Below, piece by piece: positions 1 through 8,017 of a stretch of DNA of 64,000 nt (the stretch's first letter is position 1; every line of letters begins with the position of its first letter). The notes below the pieces were generated by a model that saw only the letters and a list, made by a program, of their open reading frames with translations, had not been told where the DNA came from and made no database searches. Source of the stretch: Paenibacillus tyrphae (GTDB taxonomy: Bacteria > Bacillota > Bacilli > Paenibacillales > NBRC-103111). A program made the position numbers and the translations under genes. Location: the NCBI RefSeq assembly GCF_027925525.1, contig NZ_BSDJ01000009.1:124001-188000 (forward strand), read 5' to 3'.

Positions 1-964
1 TATCCCGTATCACATGAGGCCTGATCGCGCTATGCATGGTGTAGGCGACGGGAATGATTCTTCTTACCGTGAACGGGTCGTTCAGCATAGCCGCAAGCAG
101 CTTTTTATATTTGCTCCGGACGGCCGGAAATTTCAGCAAGGTACGGGTCAGCCGGTTATACCCCGTCACGCGCACCAAATCGCTGCCGCACGGTTTGCCG
201 AAACAGTTCCTCCCCCAGGTGCCTTCATAATCCCATGGAATGATCCGGTATTTTTGTGATTTTCGGTGCCGATACATGGCATAGTTCTGATCGAAGCCGT
301 CATAATTTCCAGTTAAAACGGCCCCTGCCAACCAGCGGAGGTAATTGTCGATGTCCAAGCGAAGCTGCAGATAAGATAACAGCGCTTTAGATCTGTCCGA
401 GCCGAGCGTATTCAGCTTACGGATAAACAACGTGAACTTGCTCCGATCATCCGAGGACCCGATCATTTGCTTGTAGCCCGAAAATAATGAGGATTTTTTG
501 CGGCTCGAATCGTTTGAATACAAGCTGAAGTTAGCATTGTCGTTTATAGCATAAAATAGCGATTGAACCGAGATTCCCCGTCTTCGGAAAAAATAATGGT
601 CGACTCCTTCAATTTCCAGATACACCCCTAAATTTTGGCCGTTGAGCCGCAGCAAACAATGTCTGGTTTGAGGACAAGGCACCCCGATCCATTCGAAAAA
701 ACGAAACGACAAAGCATTCCGAATCAAGGAAGGATCGTCGTACTCGGCATTATAATGGTACGTTTTCCCGCCGCTAACTACTTCGTAGGAACGTTTCGGG
801 TAGTCGCGTGTATGTCCGCCCCGGTAGCGAACCTTGATCATCCTTTTCGTTCCCTCGGACGCCATACTTCCTTGAACGAAACGGTTGCTCCAGACATTTT
901 TTTGCAGCTCTTTCAACTGCTGCTCGCCAATTACCAAATGCCTCACAGGCAGTTCTGCAAACAT
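1..964 (-). CDS. cotH: CotH-family spore coat protein kinase (3' end beyond window)
   Basis: Atypical protein kinase of the spore inner coat; in B. subtilis CotH phosphorylates CotB and CotG and is needed for outer-coat assembly. About 321 residues are visible. The frame starts at ATG 962-964, preceded by an AAAGGCGG ribosome site, and runs off the left edge without a stop, so the C-terminus is missing. Family landmarks seen: GGHTRDYPKRSYEV near residue 50, NLGVYLEIEGVDHYF near residue 110, ANFSLYSND near 150, the NYLRWLAGAVLTGNYDGFDQ stretch near 210, and IIPWDYEGTWGRN near 245, which matches the CotH catalytic core. A small frame lies just upstream on the same strand with a strong hairpin between them. 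The divergent neighbours are CotB-like, which fits a kinase-substrate locus. The family call is firm; the gene name follows B. subtilis. Confidence 0.9.
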   Translation of the reverse strand, partial: MFAELPVRHLVIGEQQLKELQKNVWSNRFVQGSMASEGTKRMIKVRYRGGHTRDYPKRSYEVVSGGKTYHYNAEYDDPSLIRNALSFRFFEWIGVPCPQTRHCLLRLNGQNLGVYLEIEGVDHYFFRRRGISVQSLFYAINDNANFSLYSNDSSRKKSSLFSGYKQMIGSSDDRSKFTLFIRKLNTLGSDRSKALLSYLQLRLDIDNYLRWLAGAVLTGNYDGFDQNYAMYRHRKSQKYRIIPWDYEGTWGRNCFGKPCGSDLVRVTGYNRLTRTLLKFPAVRSKYKKLLAAMLNDPFTVRRIIPVAYTMHSAIRPHVIRD

Positions 965-990
965 CGGCCTTCCGCCTTTCTCTACAAAGC

Positions 991-1020
991 AAAAAGCCTA
1001 TCCTTGAGGATAGGCTTTTT
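991..1020 (-). terminator. Perfect hairpin between small ORF and cotH
   Basis: A perfect 13-bp inverted repeat (AAAAAGCCTATCC and its complement) around a 4-base loop, ending in TTTTT on both strands. On the minus strand it contains the stop codon of the 57-residue frame and ends 27 bp before the cotH start codon, so it may terminate or attenuate transcription into cotH. Its symmetry would also let it act on the plus strand. Confidence 0.7.
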
Positions 1021-1171
1021 GTGCTACTTTACCGTATGCGTCCATAAACAGCTCAGTCACGGCGAGTGCCTTGTCTGCAATTAACGCTAGCTCCGGCCAC
1101 GTCGGCTGCCCCATTTCGCCTTGATTTCCGCCCCAAAACCATGGATCGCAATTAGAAAATAAAGGATTCAT
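998..1171 (-). CDS. Small 57-residue protein upstream of cotH, unknown function
   Basis: I do not recognise this protein. ATG at 1169-1171 is preceded by an AGAAGG site about 12 bases upstream, and the frame ends at TAG 998-1000 inside a perfect hairpin, 33 bp before cotH. The product begins MNPLFSNCDPWFWGGNQG, a Trp/Asn/Gly-rich segment with one Cys. This is followed by a more helical half (ELALIADKALAVTELFMDAY) and a short Lys/Pro tail. There is no signal peptide or membrane segment. Position suggests a coat-associated small protein co-transcribed with cotH, or a leader frame affecting read-through of the hairpin. The plus strand is also open across part of this stretch, so coding needs confirmation. 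Confidence 0.5.
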   Translation of the reverse strand: MNPLFSNCDPWFWGGNQGEMGQPTWPELALIADKALAVTELFMDAYGKVAQKAYPQG

Positions 1172-1522
1172 AGTGCAAAACTACCTTCTTTCCCATTGAT
1201 AGTTTTAACTTATACTTGCAGTGAAAGCGTTGTCACGGAACAAACGTTAATTCTTCAACAAGAACTTTCGCCTTGTCCCGCAAAATCTACCAACACTATG
1301 TCCAGGTCTCAAGATACTAGCGGAAATTAAAAGTCAACTACATTTCAGACTATACCGAATGATGCGAGATACATATAAATAAATTGCAAATCAACTCCAT
1401 CGACAAATGTAAGGAGGTCGGTGCCCATACGGCAAGTTGGCGATTCGGTGACAAGCCATCGCAGGTCATCCATTCAGGTAATCGGAAAAGCCACAATTTT
1501 ATTACACGGAGGGGAATATATC
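1172..1522. other. Divergent intergenic region of the coat locus
   Basis: About 350 bp between the minus-strand cotH unit and the first plus-strand coat gene. It is AT-richer than the flanking genes and should hold divergent promoters. I found no convincing sigma-A pair and could not assign sigma-K or sigma-E boxes by eye. An upstream in-frame start at 1421 exists but lacks the strong ribosome site seen before 1523. Confidence 0.4.
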
Positions 1523-2119
1523 ATGGCGGAACATAGCACGTTTAAAAGTTTGATCGGTTCAGAGGTGAAAATTAACCGGGGAGATCCGGATGCCGTTACC
1601 GGTAAATTGATCGGAATTCATCCCAACTATGTGGCCCTAAGTACAGAAGATGGTGCCGTCTATGTAAATACGACTCATTTGAAGAGCATTTCGCAGTCCA
1701 CCGACCAAAAAAGCTCGGGGACGAACGGATCGGTTACGGCGCACATCAAAACCTCCAGCTTTAACGATTTGCTGCATGAGCTTCGCCACAATTTCGTTAA
1801 GATTAACCGGGGAGGTCCGAAAAAACTGGAAGGTATTGTATCTGATGTAACATCTGATCATGTTATCGTCATTATTAACAACGAACCTGTTCGCGTCCCT
1901 CTTTTCCATATTAAGAGTGTTACCGTCGGACTGAAAAGCCGTGGAGACAAAAACAGGAATAAAAGCGGGAAGGCAAACGGAAATGCAACCCCAAAATCAG
2001 GCGGCAATAATAACAACAAGAGCAGTCACAGCGGCAACCGCGCTAATCGTAGTCACCGAAGCAGCCGCAGCGGGAGATCACAAGGCTTTAACTTTTGGGA
2101 AGCTCCTTTCTCCACTTAA
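1523..2119 (+). CDS. CotB-like spore coat protein with Ser/Arg-rich tail
   Basis: Predicted outer-coat protein of the CotB family, 198 residues. The start at 1523 follows GGAGGGG with 8-base spacing. It has two copies of the short beta-rich module typical of CotB: residues about 6-52 (VKINRGDPDAVTGKLIGI ... HLKSIS) and about 80-132 (VKINRGGPKKLEGIVSDV ... HIKSVTVG). B. subtilis CotB has repeated modules with the same INRGGP and FHIKSI words. From about residue 137 the chain is a disordered Lys/Asn/Ser/Arg tail with SHRSSRSGRSQG near the end, like the Ser-rich CotB tail phosphorylated by CotH but much shorter. The divergent cotH next door supports that link. Substrate status is inference. Confidence 0.85.
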   Translation: MAEHSTFKSLIGSEVKINRGDPDAVTGKLIGIHPNYVALSTEDGAVYVNTTHLKSISQSTDQKSSGTNGSVTAHIKTSSFNDLLHELRHNFVKINRGGPKKLEGIVSDVTSDHVIVIINNEPVRVPLFHIKSVTVGLKSRGDKNRNKSGKANGNATPKSGGNNNNKSSHSGNRANRSHRSSRSGRSQGFNFWEAPFST

Positions 2120-2349
2120 GTCCCGGACAAGGCACCGAATGCCTGCCTCACGAGCCGCATATGCCATTTGGCAACTAGGCTTTGAGGGGGCTTGCAGCCG
2201 GTATTGAAAGGGGCTCTAACGAAATTCCGTCCTGCTCCCGGGCGCGCAGATGTTAAGCAGCCACCGGTGCATCCGGCTGCTTGGGGCGGCCATTTGGGGG
2301 ACATCGTTTTCGCTTAAGTATGCAAAAAGGCTATAGGGAGGTGTTTCGT
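2120..2349. other. Spacer between coat genes with hairpin 2255-2282
   Basis: No gene seen. An AAGCAGCC/GGCTGCTT inverted repeat (2255-2262 with 2275-2282) could form a hairpin, but no T-run follows, so a terminator role is weak. Confidence 0.35.
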
Positions 2350-3012
2350 ATGAAAACGATGCGCTCGCATATTAACCAATACGTCGAATTATCCGTCTCC
2401 GGCAAAAGGGATTGTGTCCGTGGTTTATTAATTGATATCGGCAGCGATATTATGGTGCTTCAAGATGGGGAAAGGCTTCTCTACCTCCCGCTCCTGCATC
2501 TGAAGCAAATGACTCTCTCCGTCAAGCAAGAGGCAATTGTGGAATTTTCTCGGGATTCATGGGAACCGTCCCAAGATTTATCGTATCGAAAAGTGTTGAT
2601 GAACGCCAAAGGCATGTTTACTGAACTGTATATAACAGGGAATCAATCGAATCACGGATACGTAACGAGCATCATGAACGATTTTTTCGTCTTTCAATCG
2701 CCGGTTTTTCATTCCGTTTTGATCGCTATGCGGCATTTAAAATATTTGATTCCTTACAGTCCGAACGCAACGCCTTATGCCATGAATCCGACTTCCTTTC
2801 CGGTCAGCACACCGACCATGGCTCTGGCGCGAACGATCGATCAACAATTGAAAAAATTAGAGGGAGAGTTCGTCGTATTAAATCTGGGAGAAAACCCTGG
2901 CAAGATAGGTCTGTTAAAAACCGCCGCCCCCCCCATTATCGAACTCATTACTTCCGGCGGCGCGTCGATGTTCATGCATATCGATCATGTCAAAACGGTC
3001 CACCGGCCCTAA
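2350..3012 (+). CDS. Second CotB-like/DUF2642-like coat protein
   Basis: A 220-residue soluble protein, probably a coat component. ATG 2350 follows GGGAGGTG at good spacing; an upstream in-frame start at 2281 has no such site. The N-terminal third (residues 1-55) looks like one CotB-type module: QYVELSVSGKRDCVRGLLI, then GERLLYLPLLHLKQMTLS. A middle segment (about 75-135) has another strand-rich stretch ending in MRHLKYLIPY. The last 50 residues repeat the pattern (LEGEFVVLNLGENPGKIGLL ... MHIDHVKTVH). It lacks the Ser/Arg tail of its upstream neighbour. Tandem placement after that gene and before a strong terminator suggests co-expression. Family assignment rests on pattern similarity only. 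Confidence 0.7.
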   Translation: MKTMRSHINQYVELSVSGKRDCVRGLLIDIGSDIMVLQDGERLLYLPLLHLKQMTLSVKQEAIVEFSRDSWEPSQDLSYRKVLMNAKGMFTELYITGNQSNHGYVTSIMNDFFVFQSPVFHSVLIAMRHLKYLIPYSPNATPYAMNPTSFPVSTPTMALARTIDQQLKKLEGEFVVLNLGENPGKIGLLKTAAPPIIELITSGGASMFMHIDHVKTVHRP

Positions 3013-3016
3013 GCTT

Positions 3017-3057
3017 AAAAAAGCGGCCCGAGGAATTTTTTCCTTCAGGCCGCTTTT
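3017..3057. terminator. Bidirectional terminator between coat gene and apt
   Basis: AAAAGCGGCC pairs with GGCCGCTTTT across an 18-base loop, with A-runs on one side and T-runs on the other. It serves the converging coat gene (+) and the secDF-recJ-apt operon (-). Confidence 0.8.
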
Positions 3058-3066
3058 CTGCGAATA

Positions 3067-3579
3067 TTAATATTGCACAAGCGAAAATACTTCGATCCCG
3101 TCCAGCTTCTCCCGTCCGTTAAGCTCCAAAAGCTCGATCAGGAAAGCCGCTCCGACCACTTCTCCGCCCAATTGCTTGACCAGGTTGATCGAGGTTGCAA
3201 TCGTTCCCCCTGTGGCCAGCAAGTCGTCGGCGATCAGCACTTTTTGGCCAGGAGCGATCGCATCGTTATGCATCGCAAGCTTGTCTTTGCCATACTCCAA
3301 AGCGTAATCCGCTTCAATCGTCGCCCCCGGCAGCTTTCCGCTTTTGCGGATCGGCACGAATCCGACTCCCAGTGCGATCGCGAGCGGCGCGCCGATCACG
3401 AAACCGCGCGCTTCCGGTCCGGCGATGCAATCGATCTCTTTGTCCTTCAAATGACGGGCAAGCTCTTCAATAACGGCTTTGTAGGCTTGGCCGTCTCTCA
3501 GCAATGTCGTGATGTCCTTAAAGCTGATTCCCGGCTGCGGGAAGTCGTCGATAACGCGAATATAATCTTTGAAGTTCAT
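3067..3579 (-). CDS. apt: Adenine phosphoribosyltransferase
   Basis: Salvages adenine: adenine + PRPP gives AMP + pyrophosphate in the cytosol. At 170 residues it is the normal family length. The PRPP-binding loop VLIADDLLATGGT lies near residues 118-130, and the family hallmarks GPEARGFVIG (near 58) and RKSGKLPG (near 82) are present. ATG 3577-3579 overlaps the recJ stop as ATGA and has GGAGG upstream, so translation is probably coupled. It is the last gene of the secD-secF-CDF-recJ-apt run, an order also known in B. subtilis, where relA follows; relA is absent here and a terminator follows instead. Confidence 0.97.
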   Translation of the reverse strand: MNFKDYIRVIDDFPQPGISFKDITTLLRDGQAYKAVIEELARHLKDKEIDCIAGPEARGFVIGAPLAIALGVGFVPIRKSGKLPGATIEADYALEYGKDKLAMHNDAIAPGQKVLIADDLLATGGTIATSINLVKQLGGEVVGAAFLIELLELNGREKLDGIEVFSLVQY

Positions 3580-6029
3580 ACAATTTCCTCCATCATGGAA
3601 TGGTTTGGTTCCGGTCCCCTCAGAAGCTTCAAACGAAACTCCTTTGCGGAGCAGTATAGGAGCTCCTGCTCTACGTCCGGCCGTTTCGAACGGCTGCGGT
3701 AAAGCAGCGAGACGGATAAATCTTTTTTCTCGGAGGAGGGTACAACCCTGTACCCCTCCCCTTCCGGCTCGATCAAGCCGAGCTCGGTAAACACGTCTAA
3801 TATAAACAGGACGAGGTGAGGCGAGAGCCCGCAACGTCTTGCAATCGCCTGAACAACCTGGACACCTGTGGACCGACTCGCAGCTTCCGGCCGCAGCGCC
3901 ATGACGGCGCCGTAAACGGCCTTGAACATCTCGCGGCCCGGCATGACACTGCCTTGCTTATCCTCTTCGGTACCTCCGAACGCAGCGTAATAGCGCTGTG
4001 CAGAGGACGCTTCGGCGGCCAGCGCGTGCAACTGCTCCATCCTCTGCGGGAGGCAGTAAATGAACACGTCCAATGCCTCCGATAACGGCGTAAGTTCTGC
4101 GCGCTCGTTCGCAGGCCGAAAGCGGCCGTGAATGTCGGCACACCACAGCGCGTATCGGACAGAAGGCGATTGGAGCGGAGCCGGAACCGCCTCTCCAAAT
4201 ACGATTACGGCAGGCAAAGAGCCATGCTGCCCCGAATTATGACGTTCCAGCCGTTCGCACAGCTCCGCCAGCTTCTTTTCCGGCTTCGGAGCCCCTCGCC
4301 AATCGAACAGCTGTATTTCCGGCACGCGCACGTCCTGGATCATAATTTGCGGACGGCGTACTCCGTTCCATTCGTTGATGGATAACTCCCCGAGCACTTC
4401 AAGCTGTGCCGACGGCGATATCCATTCCGCCAAAGAAGCTTTGCCGAATCCGACCCCATCCATGGCGGCCGCCGTCTCGTCCTGCGCAGACCGGAGAGAC
4501 AGCTTCAAATGCTGCTGCTCCTTGCCCATCGTGCGCATGTCATTTAAAGCAAGATCGCCGAACACAAAACGTGGTGACGGGTTCCCCATCCCGAACGGTC
4601 CAAGCCGCTCCAGCTGTCCGATGCTTTCCAAGGTTACGTCGCTGAAATCGCAGACCAGATCCGCATCTAGCCGCGGTATGTAATCGTCCGGCGTCAGCCA
4701 TTCTTTCGCCAGTTGCTCCAACCGAAGGCCGAGTTCCGGCAAATGTGCCCTTGCAAGCGTCATGCCCGCCGCCATCGGATGACCGCCGTAATGATCCATG
4801 ATATCGGAGCAGTGCGTTAAGGCGCGGTACATGTCGAAGCCAGCGATCGAACGCGCAGAGCCTTTGGCCATACCGGTTTCCGGATCTATGCCCAAAATAA
4901 TGGTCGGCCGGTAAAACCGGTCGACGATCTTGGAGGCAACGATGCCGATCACACCGACGTTCCATTCTTCGTGAGCCAGTACGATAGCATCGGGCAGTCC
5001 GCCGTCCGCTTTGCGTTTTTCGACCATGTCTACGGCCTGTTTGGCCATTTCGTCGACAATGCGCTGCCGTTCCTTGTTCAGCTGATCCAGCTCGAATGCC
5101 AGCTGATCCGCTTCCTGTTCGCTCGTGGTCGTCAGCAGCCTGACCGCCGTGTCCGCACTGAGCAGACGGCCGCTTGCATTAATGCGGGGCGCCAGGGCAA
5201 ACCCGATATGCGTAGAGGATACCTCCCGAACCGGAACGCCGGCTATTTCCAGCAGCGATCGAATCCCATAATTCGATGTCGATCTCATCCGTTCCAAGCC
5301 TTGCTTCACGATGATCCGATTCTCGTCCGTCAGCAGCATGAGATCGGCTACCGTACCGATGGCGGCAAACTCCAGCAGCTCCTCGGGCCAACGACCGAGC
5401 AGCGCTTGTGCGAGCTTAAGCGCGACGCCTACCCCCGCAAGCTGCTTGTAAGGGTATGGACAACCCGGCTTTTTCGGGTTGATCAATACGTAAGCGTCCG
5501 GGAGCACCTCCGGCGGTTCATGGTGATCCGTAACGATGACATCGATTCCCAGAGCGTTCGCATACGCGATTTCCTTCACGGCGCTGATGCCGGTATCGAC
5601 CGTCACGATCAACCCGACGCCCTGCTCTTTCGCCGCGTCAAGCGCAGCGGTATTGAGACCGTAGCCTTCGTGAACGCGGTGCGGAATGTAATAATCGAAC
5701 GTGCAGCCGAGCTGCCGCAGCAGGTGAACCATCAGCGTCGTGCTGCTGACACCGTCCGCATCGTAATCGCCGTAGATGCGAATATGTTCCCCGTTGTCGA
5801 TCGCTTTTCGAATTCGTTCCACCGCTTGTTCCATACCATCTAAAAGGAACGGATCGTACGTCTGATCCGTTCCTCCGTTTAAAAAATGAGCGGCTTGCGT
5901 GGAATCTGTTATTCCCCGGACAACGAGCAATCTTGAAATGATCGGCGGCAAATTAAGCTCCTCCGCCAACCTTTCAGCCGCATTGCCGTCTGCCGCGCCG
6001 ATATTCCATCTTGCCTTCGCCTGAAGCAT
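3576..6029 (-). CDS. recJ: Single-stranded-DNA-specific exonuclease RecJ
   Basis: 5'-3' single-strand DNA exonuclease used in recombination and mismatch/base-excision repair. The 817-residue product carries the DHH phosphoesterase core: IYGDYDADGVSS (about 85-96), VTDHHEPP (167-174) and the DHHA1-domain signature YGGHPMAAGM (about 410). Downstream are the RecJ OB domain and a long Firmicutes-type C-terminal extension. ATG 6029 has GGGGGA about 10 bases upstream. The gene sits 23 bp after the transporter gene and overlaps apt by 4 bases, so it belongs to the secDF operon. All visible metal-binding Asp/His motifs are intact. Confidence 0.97.
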   Translation of the reverse strand: MLQAKARWNIGAADGNAAERLAEELNLPPIISRLLVVRGITDSTQAAHFLNGGTDQTYDPFLLDGMEQAVERIRKAIDNGEHIRIYGDYDADGVSSTTLMVHLLRQLGCTFDYYIPHRVHEGYGLNTAALDAAKEQGVGLIVTVDTGISAVKEIAYANALGIDVIVTDHHEPPEVLPDAYVLINPKKPGCPYPYKQLAGVGVALKLAQALLGRWPEELLEFAAIGTVADLMLLTDENRIIVKQGLERMRSTSNYGIRSLLEIAGVPVREVSSTHIGFALAPRINASGRLLSADTAVRLLTTTSEQEADQLAFELDQLNKERQRIVDEMAKQAVDMVEKRKADGGLPDAIVLAHEEWNVGVIGIVASKIVDRFYRPTIILGIDPETGMAKGSARSIAGFDMYRALTHCSDIMDHYGGHPMAAGMTLARAHLPELGLRLEQLAKEWLTPDDYIPRLDADLVCDFSDVTLESIGQLERLGPFGMGNPSPRFVFGDLALNDMRTMGKEQQHLKLSLRSAQDETAAAMDGVGFGKASLAEWISPSAQLEVLGELSINEWNGVRRPQIMIQDVRVPEIQLFDWRGAPKPEKKLAELCERLERHNSGQHGSLPAVIVFGEAVPAPLQSPSVRYALWCADIHGRFRPANERAELTPLSEALDVFIYCLPQRMEQLHALAAEASSAQRYYAAFGGTEEDKQGSVMPGREMFKAVYGAVMALRPEAASRSTGVQVVQAIARRCGLSPHLVLFILDVFTELGLIEPEGEGYRVVPSSEKKDLSVSLLYRSRSKRPDVEQELLYCSAKEFRLKLLRGPEPNHSMMEEIV

Positions 6030-6052
6030 GACGGCCGTTCCCCCTATTCCTC

Positions 6053-7003
6053 TTAATGAAGCAGCGTGGGCATATCGTCAGGCTCCGAATCCGTACTTTT
6101 GTACGGATAACCTGCATCGTACGGATTGACGTGAACGAACACGTCGGAAACGTGCAGGAACCGTTTCATGAGCGTATGCTTGACGATTTTGGCAATATCA
6201 TGCCCTTCCTGAATCGAGATGCGCGGATTGACGCTGATTTTTACGTCGACAATGACATAATGGCCGTGTTCCCGCGCCCGCAGTTGATCCACAGCAATAA
6301 CGCCTTTAATGCGCTGTACCGTTTCAAGCAAATCTGCCGCATCTTCTTGATGCAGTACGTGGTCCATCGTGCTGTGAACCGAATCCATCAATAAACGGTA
6401 TCCCATTCGAAGCACCATGACCGCGACGACCAAACCCGCAATTGGGTCTAAGTAATACAGGTAAGCCATTCCGAAATAGGAGCCGAGCATCGCGCCCCCG
6501 ACGCCGATAAAAGCGGCAATCGAAGAATAAACGTCGGAGCGGTGCTCCCAAGCGTTCGCGATCAGGGCTTGACTCGCCAGCTTCTTCCCAAGCCGGAACT
6601 TGTATTGAAACATCGCTTCTTTGACAATGATGGACAAGATGAGCACCGTCAGCGCGAAGCCTTCCGGCGGTTCATGCACGCCGCCATAGATCGATTTCAC
6701 AGCCGAAATGCCGATTTCAACGCCGACCACAAGCAGCAGCACCGATAAAACAATGGCCGCTATCGGCTCCGCCTTGCCGTGTCCGTACGGATGATCCTCG
6801 TCAGGAGGCTTCTTGGCCGCGCGAAGCCCGACCAGCACCGCCACCGATCCCACGACATCCGACGCCGAATGGAACGCATCGGCCATTAATGCTTTACTGT
6901 TGGCCATATAGCCGGTTACGCCTTTCAGAAGGGCCAGGGCAAGATTTCCTGTTATGCCGATCCATGCGCCCGCAGCCGCTTGCTTGTAACGTTCCTCCGT
7001 CAT
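6053..7003 (-). CDS. Cation diffusion facilitator family transporter
   Basis: Proton-coupled divalent metal exporter of the inner membrane, 316 residues. ATG 7003 was chosen because GGAGGAG lies 6 bases upstream; a second ATG 15 bases earlier would sit on that site. About six membrane segments span residues 10-210, followed by the cytoplasmic metal-sensing domain (KGVIAVDQLRAREHGHYVIV onward). The transport-site motifs are DAFHSASD (about 42-49) and AWEHRSDVYSS (about 150). In the latter, Glu stands where zinc exporters such as YiiP have His, so metal preference is uncertain. The gene lies inside the secDF-recJ operon, after an intra-operonic hairpin. Confidence 0.92.
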   Translation of the reverse strand: MTEERYKQAAAGAWIGITGNLALALLKGVTGYMANSKALMADAFHSASDVVGSVAVLVGLRAAKKPPDEDHPYGHGKAEPIAAIVLSVLLLVVGVEIGISAVKSIYGGVHEPPEGFALTVLILSIIVKEAMFQYKFRLGKKLASQALIANAWEHRSDVYSSIAAFIGVGGAMLGSYFGMAYLYYLDPIAGLVVAVMVLRMGYRLLMDSVHSTMDHVLHQEDAADLLETVQRIKGVIAVDQLRAREHGHYVIVDVKISVNPRISIQEGHDIAKIVKHTLMKRFLHVSDVFVHVNPYDAGYPYKSTDSEPDDMPTLLH

Positions 7004-7032
7004 GGGCCACTCCTCCATGAGATTGATAGAAA

Positions 7033-7062
7033 GGCCGCGGAAACTTGCCGTTTCGCGCGGCC
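7033..7062 (-). other. Intra-operonic hairpin between secF and CDF gene
   Basis: GGCCGCGCGAAAC pairs with GTTTCCGCGGCC around a 5-base loop on the minus strand, followed by TTTCT. The stem is strong but the T-run is short, so partial termination or mRNA-end protection is more likely than a full stop. Confidence 0.5.
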
Positions 7063-7099
7063 GGCCGCAGATGAACCATGGCTTCGGTAAAAGCGGTTC

Positions 7100-8017
7100 T
7101 TACGCTTTCGCTGCAGAGCTCTTTTTCGAGTCGATCGATTTGCTTTTCAGATCGTACCAGAGCGGACCTGCAATAAAGATGGAAGAATAAGCGCCGCTGG
7201 TCAGACCGACGATCTTCGCAAGCGCGAAGAGCTGAATGGAAGGACTGCCGAGCACAAGCAAACATACGGCGGCAATCAATACCGTAAGGACCGTATTGAT
7301 ATTCCTTGTCATCGTCTGCCAGATACTGTCGTTCAATAAGGACGCCAAATCGTCCGGCGTCTTCAGCTTGGCAAAGCGCAGATTTTCGCGGACCCGGTCA
7401 AAGACGACGATTTTATCGTTAATCGAATAACCGATCGTTGTGAGCACCGCCGCCATAAACGGCAAGTTCACTTCCAGCCGGAATATCGCGAACACGCTGA
7501 TAACCAGAAAGGCGTCGTGCAGAATCGCAATAATCGAAGCAATCGCGAACCGCCACTCGAAACGGATCGTGACATAGAGACAAATGGCCAAGCTGGCTAC
7601 CCCGATCGCGATGAGCGCTTTATTGCGAAGCTCCAGCGCCATATCCGGCGTAACGGTATTGACTTCCTGCGATACGCCGTTGCCGTAGGTTGCCTTGAAT
7701 TTTTCCTGAATCTGTTTCTGGGTTGCTTCGGGCAAAATATCGTTAAATCTCATGGACAGGCGGTTATTGTTGTCCCCGCCAAGCGTCATCACACCGGCTT
7801 CGACACCGACGCTTTTGAGCAGTTCTTCGGCTTTGGCCTTGTCCATCGCTTGTCCGGCCGAGATGTCCATGGACGTCCCTGCCCGAAATTCCACCCCGTA
7901 GTTCAAACCGCTGACCGACAACACGACGGCGCCGACGATACAGACGAGAAGCGAAATGATATAGAACGTTTTGCGATGTTTGACAAAATCGAAAAGTATT
8001 TTAGTTTTAGAGTTCAC
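7100..8017 (-). CDS. secF: Protein translocase subunit SecF
   Basis: Membrane part of the SecDF complex, which uses the proton-motive force to complete Sec-dependent export. 305 residues with six membrane segments and the N-terminal GLNYGVEFRAGTSMDI motif of the RND-like SecF family; TTIGYSINDKIVVFDRVREN near residue 190 is the highly conserved TM4-TM5 region. The GTG start (8015-8017) overlaps the end of secD, with AAGGAG about 10 bases upstream, so translation is coupled. SecD and SecF are separate here, unlike the fused SecDF of B. subtilis. Confidence 0.96.
   Translation of the reverse strand: MNSKTKILFDFVKHRKTFYIISLLVCIVGAVVLSVSGLNYGVEFRAGTSMDISAGQAMDKAKAEELLKSVGVEAGVMTLGGDNNNRLSMRFNDILPEATQKQIQEKFKATYGNGVSQEVNTVTPDMALELRNKALIAIGVASLAICLYVTIRFEWRFAIASIIAILHDAFLVISVFAIFRLEVNLPFMAAVLTTIGYSINDKIVVFDRVRENLRFAKLKTPDDLASLLNDSIWQTMTRNINTVLTVLIAAVCLLVLGSPSIQLFALAKIVGLTSGAYSSIFIAGPLWYDLKSKSIDSKKSSAAKA

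Noticed and set aside
635-1084. 149-codon plus-strand frame
   Set aside because: Antisense to cotH and the small upstream frame; no ribosome site and no family features, while the minus frame matches CotH throughout.
2255-2282. Terminator after the first coat gene
   Set aside because: Hairpin without a T-run; kept only as a possible structure.
4971-5843. 290-codon plus-strand frame
   Set aside because: Antisense to the DHH core of recJ, with no start context.
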